Shown piece after piece: positions 22,076-30,100 of a stretch of DNA of 40,500 bases. The position numbers and the translations under genes are program-made. How positions within the stretch are numbered: position 1 is the stretch's first letter; each line of letters starts with the position of its first letter. The stretch is from an uncultured beta proteobacterium (GTDB taxonomy: Bacteria; Pseudomonadota; Gammaproteobacteria; Burkholderiales; Burkholderiaceae_C). The stretch spans positions 1 to 40,500 of the forward strand of contig CAIKLM010000072.1 of NCBI GenBank assembly GCA_903828235.1, written 5' to 3'. Under the pieces are notes generated by a model, which saw nothing but the letters and a program-made list of their open reading frames with translations, was not told where the DNA came from and did not search any database.

Positions 22076-23028
22076 AGCGGCGCCACCTGCTGCAGGGCGC
22101 GGCCGCGCTGGCGCTGGCCGCGCCCCTGGGCCTGCGCGCCGAGGAGGCCGGGCCCGGCACCTACGACACGCTCGACCTCGACTGGACCGACGGTGCTCGC
22201 CAGCGCCCGGTGCCGGTGCGGCTGTACCGGCCGCACGCCGTGGTCGATGGCGCGCGCGTGCCGCTGATCGTGTTCTCGCACGGCATTGGCGGCTCGCGGC
22301 GCGGCTACACCTGGCTGGGCCGCTTCGTCGCCGCGCACGGCATCGCCAGCCTGCACCTTCAGCACGTCGGCAGCGACCGCACGCTGTGGAGCGGCGGCCT
22401 GTTCTCGCTGGTGGGCCGGCTGCAGGACGCGGCGCAGACCGACGAGGCGCTGGCCCGGGTGCTGGACTTCCGCTTCGCGCTGGACACGCTGCTGGCCGGC
22501 GAGTGGGGCGGCGGCATCGACCGCCAGCGCATCGTGGCTGCTGGCCACAGCTACGGCGCCAACACCAGCCTGCTGGTGGCCGGCGCGCGCGTGCCGCAGG
22601 CCGCGGCGGCCCCGGTGCTGGCCGACCCGCGCGTGCGCGCGGCCATCGTCATGAGCGCGCCGCCCTTCTACGGCGAGCCCGAGCCGCGGCGCATCCTGCA
22701 GGGCGTGACGGTGCCGACGCTGCACGTGACCTGCACCGACGACGTGATCCGCATCCCCGGCTTCTGGAGCGGCTTCGAAGACCGGCTCGCGGTGTTCGAG
22801 GCCACCGGCAGCGCGCGCAAGTGGCTGGCGGTGTACGAGGGTGGCTCGCACAGCATCTTCACCGACCGCGGCGGCACCGGCGGCGCGCTGCTCAACCCGC
22901 GGGTCAAGCAGGCCACGCGCGAGCTGGCGCTGGCCTTCGTGCGCGGCGTGTTCGACGGCGACGAGCGGGCGCTGGCCCAGTGGCCGCAGCGGCACGCGGG
23001 GATCCTGGCGCGCTTCGAGTCGGCCTGA
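22072..23028 (+). CDS. Exported alpha/beta hydrolase (acetylhydrolase/dienelactone hydrolase type)
   Basis: A 318-residue serine hydrolase. The N-terminus VKRRHLLQGAAALALAAPLG has a twin-arginine followed by a hydrophobic stretch, so Tat export to the periplasm is plausible. The fold shows the oxyanion segment VFSHGIGGS, nucleophile S160 in GHSYG, a likely acid at D223 or D224 (TCTDDV) and the histidine H260 in GGSHSIF. These resemble platelet-activating-factor acetylhydrolase-like and PET-hydrolase-related predicted dienelactone hydrolases; the substrate is not determinable. The GTG start overlaps the pump stop (GTGA), which means translational coupling to the efflux operon. That suggests a role linked to the exported compound, as inference. 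Confidence 0.85.
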   Translation: MKRRHLLQGAAALALAAPLGLRAEEAGPGTYDTLDLDWTDGARQRPVPVRLYRPHAVVDGARVPLIVFSHGIGGSRRGYTWLGRFVAAHGIASLHLQHVGSDRTLWSGGLFSLVGRLQDAAQTDEALARVLDFRFALDTLLAGEWGGGIDRQRIVAAGHSYGANTSLLVAGARVPQAAAAPVLADPRVRAAIVMSAPPFYGEPEPRRILQGVTVPTLHVTCTDDVIRIPGFWSGFEDRLAVFEATGSARKWLAVYEGGSHSIFTDRGGTGGALLNPRVKQATRELALAFVRGVFDGDERALAQWPQRHAGILARFESA

Positions 23029-23061
23029 CCACCCCCGGGCGCGGCGGCCCGGCCCGGTGGC

Positions 23062-23067
23062 TATGAT
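23062..23067 (+). promoter_or_regulatory. Putative -10 box for rep
   Basis: TATGAT lies 9 bases before the GTG at 23077 and 33 bases before the ATG at 23101. No clear -35 hexamer lies upstream in the GC-rich stretch. If used, the transcript would be leaderless for the GTG start. Confidence 0.4.
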
Positions 23068-23076
23068 CCGCCGCCC

Positions 23077-25158
23077 GTGAACGCCCCCGCTCCCGTCCCG
23101 ATGTCGCTCAACGACGCGCAGATGCGCGCCGTGCACCACCTGGGCGGGCCCTGCCTGGTGCTGGCCGGCGCCGGCTCGGGCAAGACGCGCGTCATCGTGC
23201 ACAAGATCGCGCGGCTGCTGCAGGCCGGGCTGGCGCCGAAGAACATCGCCGCCATCACCTTCACCAACAAGGCCGCGGCCGAGATGCGCGAGCGCGCCAA
23301 GGCGCTGGTGGGCCCGCGCGCCGCGCGCGACCTGGCCATCAGCACGTTTCACTCTTTGGGCGTGCGCATGCTGCGCGAGAGCGGCCAGAAGGTCGGCCTG
23401 AAGGAGAACTTCAGCATCCTCGACAGCGACGACGTGCTCGGCGTGCTGCGCGACGCCGGCGGCACCACCGACGCCGCGCTGGCGCGCCGCTGGCAGTGGG
23501 CCATCAGCCTGTGGAAGAACCAGGGTCTGGACGCCGACGGTGCCGAGGCCGCCGCGAAGGACGACGACGAGCGCGTGGCCGCGCGCGTGATGCGCCGCTA
23601 CCAGGAGCGCCTGCAGGCCTACCAGGCGGTGGACTTCGACGACCTGATCGGGCTGCCGCGGGCGCTGCTGCAGCGTGACGCCGAGGAGCGCGAGCGCTGG
23701 CAGGCGCAGTTCGGCCACGTGCTGGTGGACGAGTACCAGGACACCAACGCCGTGCAGTACGAGCTGATGAAGGCGCTGGTGGGCGAGAAAGCCCTGTTCA
23801 CCGCCGTGGGCGACGACGACCAGAGCATCTACGGCTGGCGCGGCGCCACCATCGACAACCTCAGGCGGCTGCCGCAGGAGTTTCCGCAGCTCACGGTGAT
23901 CCCGCTGGAGCAGAACTACCGCAGCACGGGCCACATCCTGCGCGCTGCCAACGCGGTGATCGCGGCCAACCCGAAGATCTACGAGAAGAAGCTCTGGAGC
24001 GACCTCGGCGACGGCGAGCCGGTGCGCGTGGTGCAGTGCGACAACGAGGAGCACGAGGCCGAGCGCGCCGTGGCGCGCATCCAGTCCATCCGGGGCCAGG
24101 GCGGCGCGGTGAAGCTGTCTGACTTCGCCATCCTCTACCGCGCCAACCACCAGGCGCGCGTGTTCGAGCAGAAGCTGCGCGCGGCGCAGCTGCCCTACAA
24201 GGTGAGTGGCGGGCAGAGCTTCTTCGACCGCGCCGAGATCAAGGACCTCTGCGCGTGGCTGCGCCTGCTGGTGAACCCCGACGACGACCCCGCCTTCCTG
24301 CGCGCCGTGACCACGCCCAAGCGCGGCATCGGCCACACCACCCTGGGCAGCCTGGGCGAGTTCGCGGCGAAGTGGAAGGTCAGCCTGTTCGAGGCCCTGT
24401 TCAGCCCCACGCTGCCGGCCGTGCTCAAGGGCAAGGCGGTCGACCTGCTGCACGACTTCGGCCGCGAGGTCAACGAGCTTCAGCACCGCGCCGCGCACAC
24501 GAGCGGGGCCGAGGACGCCAAGGCGTTGCTGATGGGCTGGCTGAAGGACATCGGCTACGAGCAGCACCTCTTCGACGGCGAAGACAGCGAGAAGCTGGCC
24601 ACCGCGCGCTGGAGCAACGTGCTGGACTTCGTCGACTGGATCGCGCGGCGCTGCGGCGGCGAGATCCGCAACGACGGCGGCCTGACGGAGGAGACCGAGC
24701 GCCAGACCGTGCTGCAGGTGGCGCAGACGATCAGCATCATCATCAGCCTGGCCGAGCGCGACGCCGAGCAGGACGTGATCACGCTGTCGACGCTGCACGC
24801 CGCCAAGGGCCTGGAGTGGCCGCACGTGGTGCTGGCGGGCGTCAACGAGGGGCTGCTGCCCTTCCGCAGCGGCAGCGAAGGCGACCAGGACATGACGCCC
24901 GAGCGCCTGGAAGAAGAGCGCCGGCTGATGTACGTGGGCATCACGCGCGCGCGGCTGACGCTCACCGTGAGCACGCTGCTGCGGCGCAAGAAGGGCCGCG
25001 ACACCGTGGCCGGCGTTCCGAGCCGCTTCATCGCCGAGATGAAGCTCGAGGAGGCGGGCGCCCGGGAAGACCCGCGCGAGCGGCTGAAGCGGCTGCGTGC
25101 CGAGCTCGCCGCCAAGGCCGCCGCCTCGGCCGAGGCCCTGAAGCTGACGCCCTCGTGA
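23077..25158 (+). CDS. rep: ATP-dependent DNA helicase Rep
   Basis: Superfamily 1A 3'-5' helicase that clears proteins ahead of the replication fork; 693 residues, close to Rep (about 670) rather than UvrD. Motifs in order: Q-motif region MSLNDAQMRAV, Walker A AGAGSGKT at 30-37, Ia TFTNKAAAEMRER, motif II VDEYQDTN, motif III GDDDQSIYGWRGA, motif IV EQNYRS, motif V TLHAAKGLEW and motif VI EEERRLMYVGITRAR. The GTG start follows a -10 box. E. coli Rep aligns with a start at the internal ATG 23101 (residue 9), which also lacks a ribosome binding site, so the true start is open. A single-gene unit by appearance. Confidence 0.95.
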   Translation: MNAPAPVPMSLNDAQMRAVHHLGGPCLVLAGAGSGKTRVIVHKIARLLQAGLAPKNIAAITFTNKAAAEMRERAKALVGPRAARDLAISTFHSLGVRMLRESGQKVGLKENFSILDSDDVLGVLRDAGGTTDAALARRWQWAISLWKNQGLDADGAEAAAKDDDERVAARVMRRYQERLQAYQAVDFDDLIGLPRALLQRDAEERERWQAQFGHVLVDEYQDTNAVQYELMKALVGEKALFTAVGDDDQSIYGWRGATIDNLRRLPQEFPQLTVIPLEQNYRSTGHILRAANAVIAANPKIYEKKLWSDLGDGEPVRVVQCDNEEHEAERAVARIQSIRGQGGAVKLSDFAILYRANHQARVFEQKLRAAQLPYKVSGGQSFFDRAEIKDLCAWLRLLVNPDDDPAFLRAVTTPKRGIGHTTLGSLGEFAAKWKVSLFEALFSPTLPAVLKGKAVDLLHDFGREVNELQHRAAHTSGAEDAKALLMGWLKDIGYEQHLFDGEDSEKLATARWSNVLDFVDWIARRCGGEIRNDGGLTEETERQTVLQVAQTISIIISLAERDAEQDVITLSTLHAAKGLEWPHVVLAGVNEGLLPFRSGSEGDQDMTPERLEEERRLMYVGITRARLTLTVSTLLRRKKGRDTVAGVPSRFIAEMKLEEAGAREDPRERLKRLRAELAAKAAASAEALKLTPS

Positions 25159-25190
25159 AGCCACGGGCCCCGGCCCGCTCGCGCCGGGCC

Positions 25191-25196
25191 TATGCT
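25191..25196 (+). promoter_or_regulatory. Putative -10 box for the orphan solute-binding protein gene
   Basis: TATGCT lies 23 bases upstream of the ATG at 25220, leaving a short leader that contains CCGGAG as a plausible ribosome binding site. No good -35 box is evident. Confidence 0.35.
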
Positions 25197-25219
25197 GCGG
25201 GGCCCGACCGGAGTGCCGC

Positions 25220-26980
25220 ATGACCCCACTGCCGCCCGACCTGGCCCGGCTGCAGCGCCGCGAGGCGCTGCGCCGCCTGCTCGCCCTGGGGCTGACGCTG
25301 CCCATGGCCCACGCCGTGCTGGCGCAGACCGGCGCTGGGCCGGCGCCCGCCGCGGTGCCCTACGCGCCTTCGCGGCGGGGCGGCGGCGGCACGCTGAAGA
25401 TCCTGTCGTGGCAGGGGCCGACGCAGCTGAACCCGCACTTCGCCACCGGCACCAAGGACGCCGACGCCGCGCGCATCTTCTTCGAGCCGCTGGCGCGCTG
25501 GGACGCCGACGGCGAGCTGCAGCCGGTGCTGGCCGCCGAGATCCCCAGTCGGGCCAACGGCGGCGTGGCGGCCGACGGCCGCAGCGTGGTCTGGAAGCTC
25601 AAGCGCCACGTCACCTGGCACGACGGCACGCCGTTCACGGCCGACGACGTGCTGTTCAACGCCGAGTACGCACGTGACCCCGCCACCGCCGCCACCACGC
25701 GCGGCAACTTCGACGACATGCAGTTCGTCAAGGTCGACAGCCACACCGTGCGCGTCGTCTTCGACAGGCCGACGCCGTTCTGGGCCAGCGGCTACTGCAT
25801 TGCCTCGCTGATCGCGAAGCACCGCCACGAGCGCTTCCGCGGCCCCACCAGCCGCGACGCGCCCGACAACCAGCGCCCGGTGGGCACCGGCCCGTACCGC
25901 TTCGTCGACTTCAAGCCGGGCGACTCGCTGCGCGCCGCGATCAACCCCGCCTACCACGCGCCCAACCGGCCCCACTTCGACGCGCTCGAGGTCAAGGGCG
26001 GCGGTGACGCGCCCTCGGCCGCGCGCGCCGTGCTGCAGACCGGCGAGTACGACTTCGCCGGCACCCTGCTGGTGGAGGACGAGGTGCTGCAGCGCCTGGA
26101 GCGCGGCGGCCGCGGCCGCGTGGCCTTCAGCGACGGCGGCACGATGGAGTTCCTGCTGCTGAACCCCACCGACCCCACCACCGAGCGCGACGGCGAGCGC
26201 TCGCACCCCGACACGCGCCACCCGCTGCTGTCCGACCCCGCCGTGCGCCGCGCCATCGGCCACCTGATCGACCGCGACGGCATCCAGCAGGTCATCTTCG
26301 GCCGCACCGCGGTGGCCACGCCGAACATCGTGCACAACCCGGCGCGCTTCCGCAGCCCCAACCTGCGCAACGACTTCAGCATCGACAAGGCCAGCGCCGT
26401 GCTCGACGCGGCCGGCTGGGTGCGCGGCACCGGTGGCGTGCGCGCCAAGGATGGCCGCGCGCTGAAGCTGCTGTTCACGACGACGGTGAACGCGTCGCGC
26501 CAGAAGACGCAGACCGTGATCAAGAGCGCCTTCCAGCGCGCCGGCATCGAGCTGGAGCTGAAGGCGGTGACGGCGGCGGTGTTCTTCAGCGCCGACCTGG
26601 CCAACCCCGACACCAACGGCCGCTTCCACGCCGACCTGATGATGTACGCCAGCGGCATGGGCCAGCCCGACCCAGGCCGCTTCATGGACCGCTACGTGAG
26701 CTGGGAGGCCTCCAGCAAGGCCAACAAGTGGCAGGGCCGCAACGTGCTGCGCTGGAAGAACGCCGAGTACGACCGCCTGTACAAGGCCGCCGAGGTCGAG
26801 CTCGACCCGGCGCGCCGCGCGGCGCTGTTCGTGCAGATGAACGACCTGGTCTGCCGCGACGGCTTTCTCGTGCCGCTGCTGTTCCGCCGCAACGTCAGCG
26901 CGGTGGCGAACAACCTGGTGGCCCCGCCCACCGGCTGGGACCTGGACATGAGCACGCTGGCGGAGTGGTGGCGGCGCTGA
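25220..26980 (+). CDS. ABC transporter substrate-binding protein, family 5 (peptide/nickel type)
   Basis: A 586-residue periplasmic binding protein of the DppA/OppA class (SBP_bac_5). The N-terminus has a signal peptide with a preceding RREALRRLLALG, which is Tat-like, cut near VLAQT. Family landmarks are TLKILSWQGPTQLNPHFATGTKDADAARIFFEPLARW, the signature VTWHDGTPFTADDVLFNAEYA, VGTGPYRFVDFKPGD, and PAVRRAIGHLIDRDGI. No permease or ATPase gene adjoins it; its downstream neighbour is convergent. It either works with a transporter encoded elsewhere or is a stand-alone binder. The ligand could be a peptide, opine or glycoside; sequence does not decide. Confidence 0.9.
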   Translation: MTPLPPDLARLQRREALRRLLALGLTLPMAHAVLAQTGAGPAPAAVPYAPSRRGGGGTLKILSWQGPTQLNPHFATGTKDADAARIFFEPLARWDADGELQPVLAAEIPSRANGGVAADGRSVVWKLKRHVTWHDGTPFTADDVLFNAEYARDPATAATTRGNFDDMQFVKVDSHTVRVVFDRPTPFWASGYCIASLIAKHRHERFRGPTSRDAPDNQRPVGTGPYRFVDFKPGDSLRAAINPAYHAPNRPHFDALEVKGGGDAPSAARAVLQTGEYDFAGTLLVEDEVLQRLERGGRGRVAFSDGGTMEFLLLNPTDPTTERDGERSHPDTRHPLLSDPAVRRAIGHLIDRDGIQQVIFGRTAVATPNIVHNPARFRSPNLRNDFSIDKASAVLDAAGWVRGTGGVRAKDGRALKLLFTTTVNASRQKTQTVIKSAFQRAGIELELKAVTAAVFFSADLANPDTNGRFHADLMMYASGMGQPDPGRFMDRYVSWEASSKANKWQGRNVLRWKNAEYDRLYKAAEVELDPARRAALFVQMNDLVCRDGFLVPLLFRRNVSAVANNLVAPPTGWDLDMSTLAEWWRR

Positions 26981-26995
26981 GCGCGCGCCCGGGCG

Positions 26996-27823
26996 CTACA
27001 TGCCCTTGAACAGCCCGGCGTAGCTGCGGCTGACCTCGAGCTTCTCGCCGTGGCCCCGGACGCTGACGATCTGCCGGCCGCGGAAGTCGCGCGTGACGCC
27101 GGCGATGGCTTTCACCGCCACCAGCGTGCTGCGGTGGATCTGCCAGAAGGCCCGCGGGTCGACCTCGTCGACGAGCTCCTTGATGGGCTTGCGGATCAGC
27201 GCCTCGACCTGCGCCGTCTGCACGCGCGTGTACTTCTCGTCGGAGATGAAGAACAGCACCTCGTCGACCGGGATCATCTGGATGCTCGGGCCCACGGTGG
27301 CCTGGATCCACTGCAGGTGCTGCGGCGCCTGGCCCGGGTTGAGCCGGGCCGTCAGCTGGTGCAGCAGCGCCTGCAGGTGCGGCCCCGGGGGCGCGTCGAG
27401 GCTGCCGTCGGCGCGCGCGGCCAGGCGCTGGCGGATGCGCTGCACCGTCAGCGCCAGGCGCTCGCGCTCGGCCGGCTTCAGCACGTAGTCGGCCACGCCC
27501 TGTTCGAAGGCCTCGACCGCGTACTGGTCGTAGGCGGTGATGAACACGATCTCGGGCAGCAGCGCTTCGTCGTCGGCGCCGTCGGGCGGCGGCAGCTGCG
27601 CGATCTGCCGCGCCGCCTCCACGCCGGTGGCGCCGGGCATGCGGATGTCGAGGAACACCACCTCGGGTCGGTGCTCGCGCACCAGCTCCACGGCCTCGAG
27701 GCCGTTCCGGGCCTCGGCGACGATCTCGAGCTCTGGCCAGGCTTCGGCCAGGCGGGCGCGCAGCTGCTCGCGCATCAGCCGCTCGTCGTCGGCGATCACG
27801 GCGCGGGGGGCGGGGCTGTTCAT
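26996..27823 (-). CDS. LytTR-type response regulator
   Basis: A 275-residue DNA-binding response regulator of the AlgR/LytR class. The receiver has the acidic pair at residues 12-13 (IADDERLMREQL), acceptor D59 (FLDIRMPGATG) and the lysine in YVLKPAERERL. A linker of about 45 residues leads to a LytTR domain from about residue 170: EVLFFISDEKYTRVQT, IRKPIKELVDEVDPRAFWQIHRSTLVAV and the end EVSRSYAGLFKGM, all standard. It is the last gene of a three-gene minus-strand operon with a LytS-type kinase and a small membrane protein, 23 bases after the latter. Targets are unknown; LytTR direct-repeat sites were not found by eye. Confidence 0.93.
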   Translation of the reverse strand: MNSPAPRAVIADDERLMREQLRARLAEAWPELEIVAEARNGLEAVELVREHRPEVVFLDIRMPGATGVEAARQIAQLPPPDGADDEALLPEIVFITAYDQYAVEAFEQGVADYVLKPAERERLALTVQRIRQRLAARADGSLDAPPGPHLQALLHQLTARLNPGQAPQHLQWIQATVGPSIQMIPVDEVLFFISDEKYTRVQTAQVEALIRKPIKELVDEVDPRAFWQIHRSTLVAVKAIAGVTRDFRGRQIVSVRGHGEKLEVSRSYAGLFKGM

Positions 27824-27846
27824 CGCGGGGTCTCCAGGAGCGGCGT

Positions 27847-28362
27847 TCAGGCCGCGGCCGAGGATGCCACGGACGCCGGTCTCAGCGCCCGCCACAGCAG
27901 CAGGCCGGCCAGCCACAGCGGCGACGTCAGCAGCAGCAGCACCAGCACCACGGCGCCCAGGCCCAGGGCCAGCGCCACGACCACCGCCAGCGCCGCCAGC
28001 GCCAGCGTGATCCCCACCGCCAGGCCGGCACCCAGCAGCAACAGCGGCACCACCACCGTCACGATCAGCAGCGTGGCCAGCAGCGCCAGCACCACGCCGA
28101 TGGCGCCACCGGGGCCGATCTCGCCGTGCCAGCCGTCCTCGTGCCAGCCGAAGTGCCAGTCGGCCACGCCGGCCAGTCCGCGGGCGCCGTGCATCTCGCG
28201 CCACAGCAGCGCGCCGGCCGCCAGCGCGAGCACGAGCCCCAGTGCCGACAGCCCCAGCAGCACCCAGGGCCAGCGGCGGCGCTGCCGTGGTGCCGGCACG
28301 GCCACGGGCCGGCTGAAGGCGCGGATGTCGTCGTCGCCCATCGGGGCCGGGGTCGTGTTCAT
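27847..28362 (-). CDS. Uncharacterised membrane protein with His/Trp-rich loop, in a LytS-LytTR operon
   Basis: 171 residues; I do not recognise the family. A basic cytoplasmic N-terminus (MGDDDIRAFSRPV..RQRRR) leads to membrane helix one (about 31-54). A short external loop (about 55-87) contains ADWHFGWHEDGWHGE with H70, H74 and H79 and three tryptophans, a pattern able to bind a metal or haem. Two or three further hydrophobic helices fill residues 88-158, unusually pure in Leu, Val, Ala and Gly. The start codon overlaps the kinase stop (ATGA) and the regulator gene follows after 23 bases, so it is inserted between sensor and regulator and is translationally coupled to the sensor. An accessory sensor subunit is my inference. 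Confidence 0.75.
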   Translation of the reverse strand: MNTTPAPMGDDDIRAFSRPVAVPAPRQRRRWPWVLLGLSALGLVLALAAGALLWREMHGARGLAGVADWHFGWHEDGWHGEIGPGGAIGVVLALLATLLIVTVVVPLLLLGAGLAVGITLALAALAVVVALALGLGAVVLVLLLLTSPLWLAGLLLWRALRPASVASSAAA

Positions 28363-29768
28363 GCCGTCGCTCCCGCTGCCGAGGCGTCCTCGGCCATCCG
28401 GTAGGGCACGGTGATGGTCACCACCGTGCCGCTGGGTTGGTTCTCGGCCACCGTCAGCGTGGCGCGGCTGCCGTACAGCAGCTGCAGCCGCTCGCGGATG
28501 TTCGCCAGGCCCACCCCGGTGCCCGCGGTGGCGGCCTTGCCGAAGCCCAGGCCCGTGTCGGCCACCGTCATCTGCAGCTTGCCGTGCACGATCTCGCCGG
28601 CCACGCGCAGGTGCCCGCCCTCGGCCTTGGGCTCCAGCCCGTGCTTGATGGCGTTCTCCACCAGCGTCTGCAGCATCATGGGCGGGAACTCCGCCGACAG
28701 CAGGCCCTCGGGAACGGCCACCTCGGTGGTGAGGCGCTCTTCCATGCGCACCTTCAGGATCTCGAGGTAGGGGCGGATCACGGCGATCTCGCGGCCGAGC
28801 TCGCGCACGCCGTTGCCGCCACCGCCGCCGGCAGCCTCGCGCATGGTGGGCATGCTGGCGCGCAGCAGCGCGATCAGGTTCTTCTGCATCTGGCTGGCGC
28901 GCGCCGGGTCGGTCTCGATCAGGTGGTCGATCGACGCCAGCGTGTTGAACAGGAAGTGCGGCTCCACCTGCGCCTGCATGGCGGCCATGCGCGCCTCCAC
29001 GACCTGGCGCTTCAGGCTCTCGGCCTCGGCCGTCTCGGTGGCGCGCGCGGCCTGCTTCTGCGCCTGCTGCGTGCCCTTGTAGGTGAACTTCAGGATCGCC
29101 GAGGCTGCGATCCACAGCAGCGTGAGCTGCATCAGCGCGTCGCCGATGCCGTAGCGCACGGTGCGGGTGCGGGTGCGTGGCTCGCCGCCGAGCTCGCGCA
29201 CCAGGGCCTCGGCCTCCTGGCGCGCCGCGGCGGCCTCGCGCTGGGCCGCCTCGGCTTCGCGAGCGGCCTCCTGGGCCTCGCGGCGGGCGTCCTCGATGGC
29301 CTCGCGCACGGCGTCGGAGGCGCCAGGCGGCAGCGTGATGCGCAGGTCGCGGCCGGCCGGCTGCTCGGCGGCGCTGGCCGCCCGCTCGGTGCCCTGCGCC
29401 GGCGGCCCGATGCGCACGCCGTCGCGGCCGATGTTGATCTCGACGCCCACGCCGGGCTCGGAGGGCGTGACCTGGACCCGCGGCTCGGCACGCTGCGGCG
29501 CGGCGGGCGGCTTCGGGGCCTCGGGCACGCGGATCACCACGGGGCGGTTGTCGGCCACCTCGTGCGTCACCGTCCAGGTGAAGGGCGGCATGTCGTGGAC
29601 GATGGCCATGACGATGACCAGCAGCAGCGACAGCACGATGAAGCGCCGCCAGCTGATGGCCACGAGCCAGCGGGCATAGGCGTGGAAGCCGCGCACGCTG
29701 CCGTCGCGCAGCCGTTGCCAGCGCTTCTGCCAGGGGGCGCCGGGGTCGGGGTTGGCGGGTGCGTTCAT
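28359..29768 (-). CDS. LytS/AlgZ-type membrane sensor histidine kinase
   Basis: A 469-residue kinase. Helix one is at about 43-58; an exported region (about 59-210) contains a beta segment (VEINIGRDGVRIG), then a long Ala/Glu/Arg coiled coil (about 152-192); helix two is at about 212-228. The cytoplasmic part has the His_kinase (LytS) phospho-acceptor H271 in EPHFLFNTLASIDHL, a Gly5 linker, N-box ENAIKHGLEP (371-380) and glycine motifs DTGLGFG and GTGVGLANIRERL. It presumably phosphorylates the LytTR regulator two genes downstream. A minus-strand -10 candidate (TACAGT, 29798-29793) lies 24 bases upstream. The periplasmic coiled coil is unlike the 5TM-type LytS sensor and suggests a surface or envelope signal. 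Confidence 0.92.
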   Translation of the reverse strand: MNAPANPDPGAPWQKRWQRLRDGSVRGFHAYARWLVAISWRRFIVLSLLLVIVMAIVHDMPPFTWTVTHEVADNRPVVIRVPEAPKPPAAPQRAEPRVQVTPSEPGVGVEINIGRDGVRIGPPAQGTERAASAAEQPAGRDLRITLPPGASDAVREAIEDARREAQEAAREAEAAQREAAAARQEAEALVRELGGEPRTRTRTVRYGIGDALMQLTLLWIAASAILKFTYKGTQQAQKQAARATETAEAESLKRQVVEARMAAMQAQVEPHFLFNTLASIDHLIETDPARASQMQKNLIALLRASMPTMREAAGGGGGNGVRELGREIAVIRPYLEILKVRMEERLTTEVAVPEGLLSAEFPPMMLQTLVENAIKHGLEPKAEGGHLRVAGEIVHGKLQMTVADTGLGFGKAATAGTGVGLANIRERLQLLYGSRATLTVAENQPSGTVVTITVPYRMAEDASAAGATA

Positions 29769-29792
29769 GGTGCGTTGCCTCGGGGTACGCGC

Positions 29793-29798
29793 ACTGTA
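29793..29798 (-). promoter_or_regulatory. Putative -10 box for the LytS-type kinase operon
   Basis: Reads TACAGT on the minus strand and ends 24 bases before the kinase ATG, leaving a leader with a GAGG ribosome binding site. A -35 box is not obvious. Confidence 0.35.
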
Positions 29799-29932
29799 CG
29801 CAGCCGTGCCCCCGCCGCGAGCGCCGCGCGATGCAGCGGCGCCGCACTGCGACAGGCTGCGGCGAGGGCCGATGGATCGTCGAAGGCCATGCCGCAGCTC
29901 GGCGCCAGGGCTGGCGGGGCGCCGAACTTCAA

Positions 29933-29947
29933 GCCCCCACTTGGTGC
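29933..29947 (+). promoter_or_regulatory. Possible NtrC-type enhancer half-site
   Basis: The right half TGGTGC matches the NtrC dyad exactly; the left half, three bases away, reads GCCCCC against GCACCA (four of six). It lies about 95 bases upstream of the sigma-54 -24 element, a usual distance for an enhancer. A single imperfect site, so weak. Confidence 0.3.
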
Positions 29948-30039
29948 GGGTCCTTGTCGCGGGCGGTGCACGCCGCGAGCTTCCCGTGCGCCGCGGGCAC
30001 CGGGGTGTCGCCCTCGAGGCGGCGCACCGCAGCCTGGGG

Positions 30040-30056
30040 TTGGCACGCCTGTTGCA
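30040..30056 (+). promoter_or_regulatory. Sigma-54 (RpoN) promoter of the urt operon
   Basis: TTGGCACG, four bases, then TTGCA: a complete match to the -24/-12 consensus (GG at 30042-30043, GC at 30054-30055, ten bases between). It points toward urtA and its -12 element ends 44 bases before the ATG at 30101, predicting a start near 30067. The rest of the 332-base gap (29769-30100) holds the kinase promoter on the other strand and otherwise nothing I can assign. Confidence 0.85.
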
Positions 30057-30100
30057 CTGCAGCACCGGCACCCACCACCGAACCACCGGAAGGAGAACCG

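Noticed and set aside
21988..25305. An 1105-codon minus-strand open frame opposite the hydrolase and rep genes
   Set aside because: Shadow frame; all helicase motifs lie on the plus strand.
26980..26997. Terminator at the palindrome between the solute-binding protein and LytTR genes
   Set aside because: The 12-bp palindrome at 26985-26996 has no spacer and the alternative stem is only five pairs with an eight-base loop, so hairpin formation is doubtful.
29955..30038. Further NtrC sites (GGTGC at 29965-29969, GCACCG at 29997-30002 and 30024-30029)
   Set aside because: Each has only one recognisable half and the partner half matches at chance level in GC-rich sequence.
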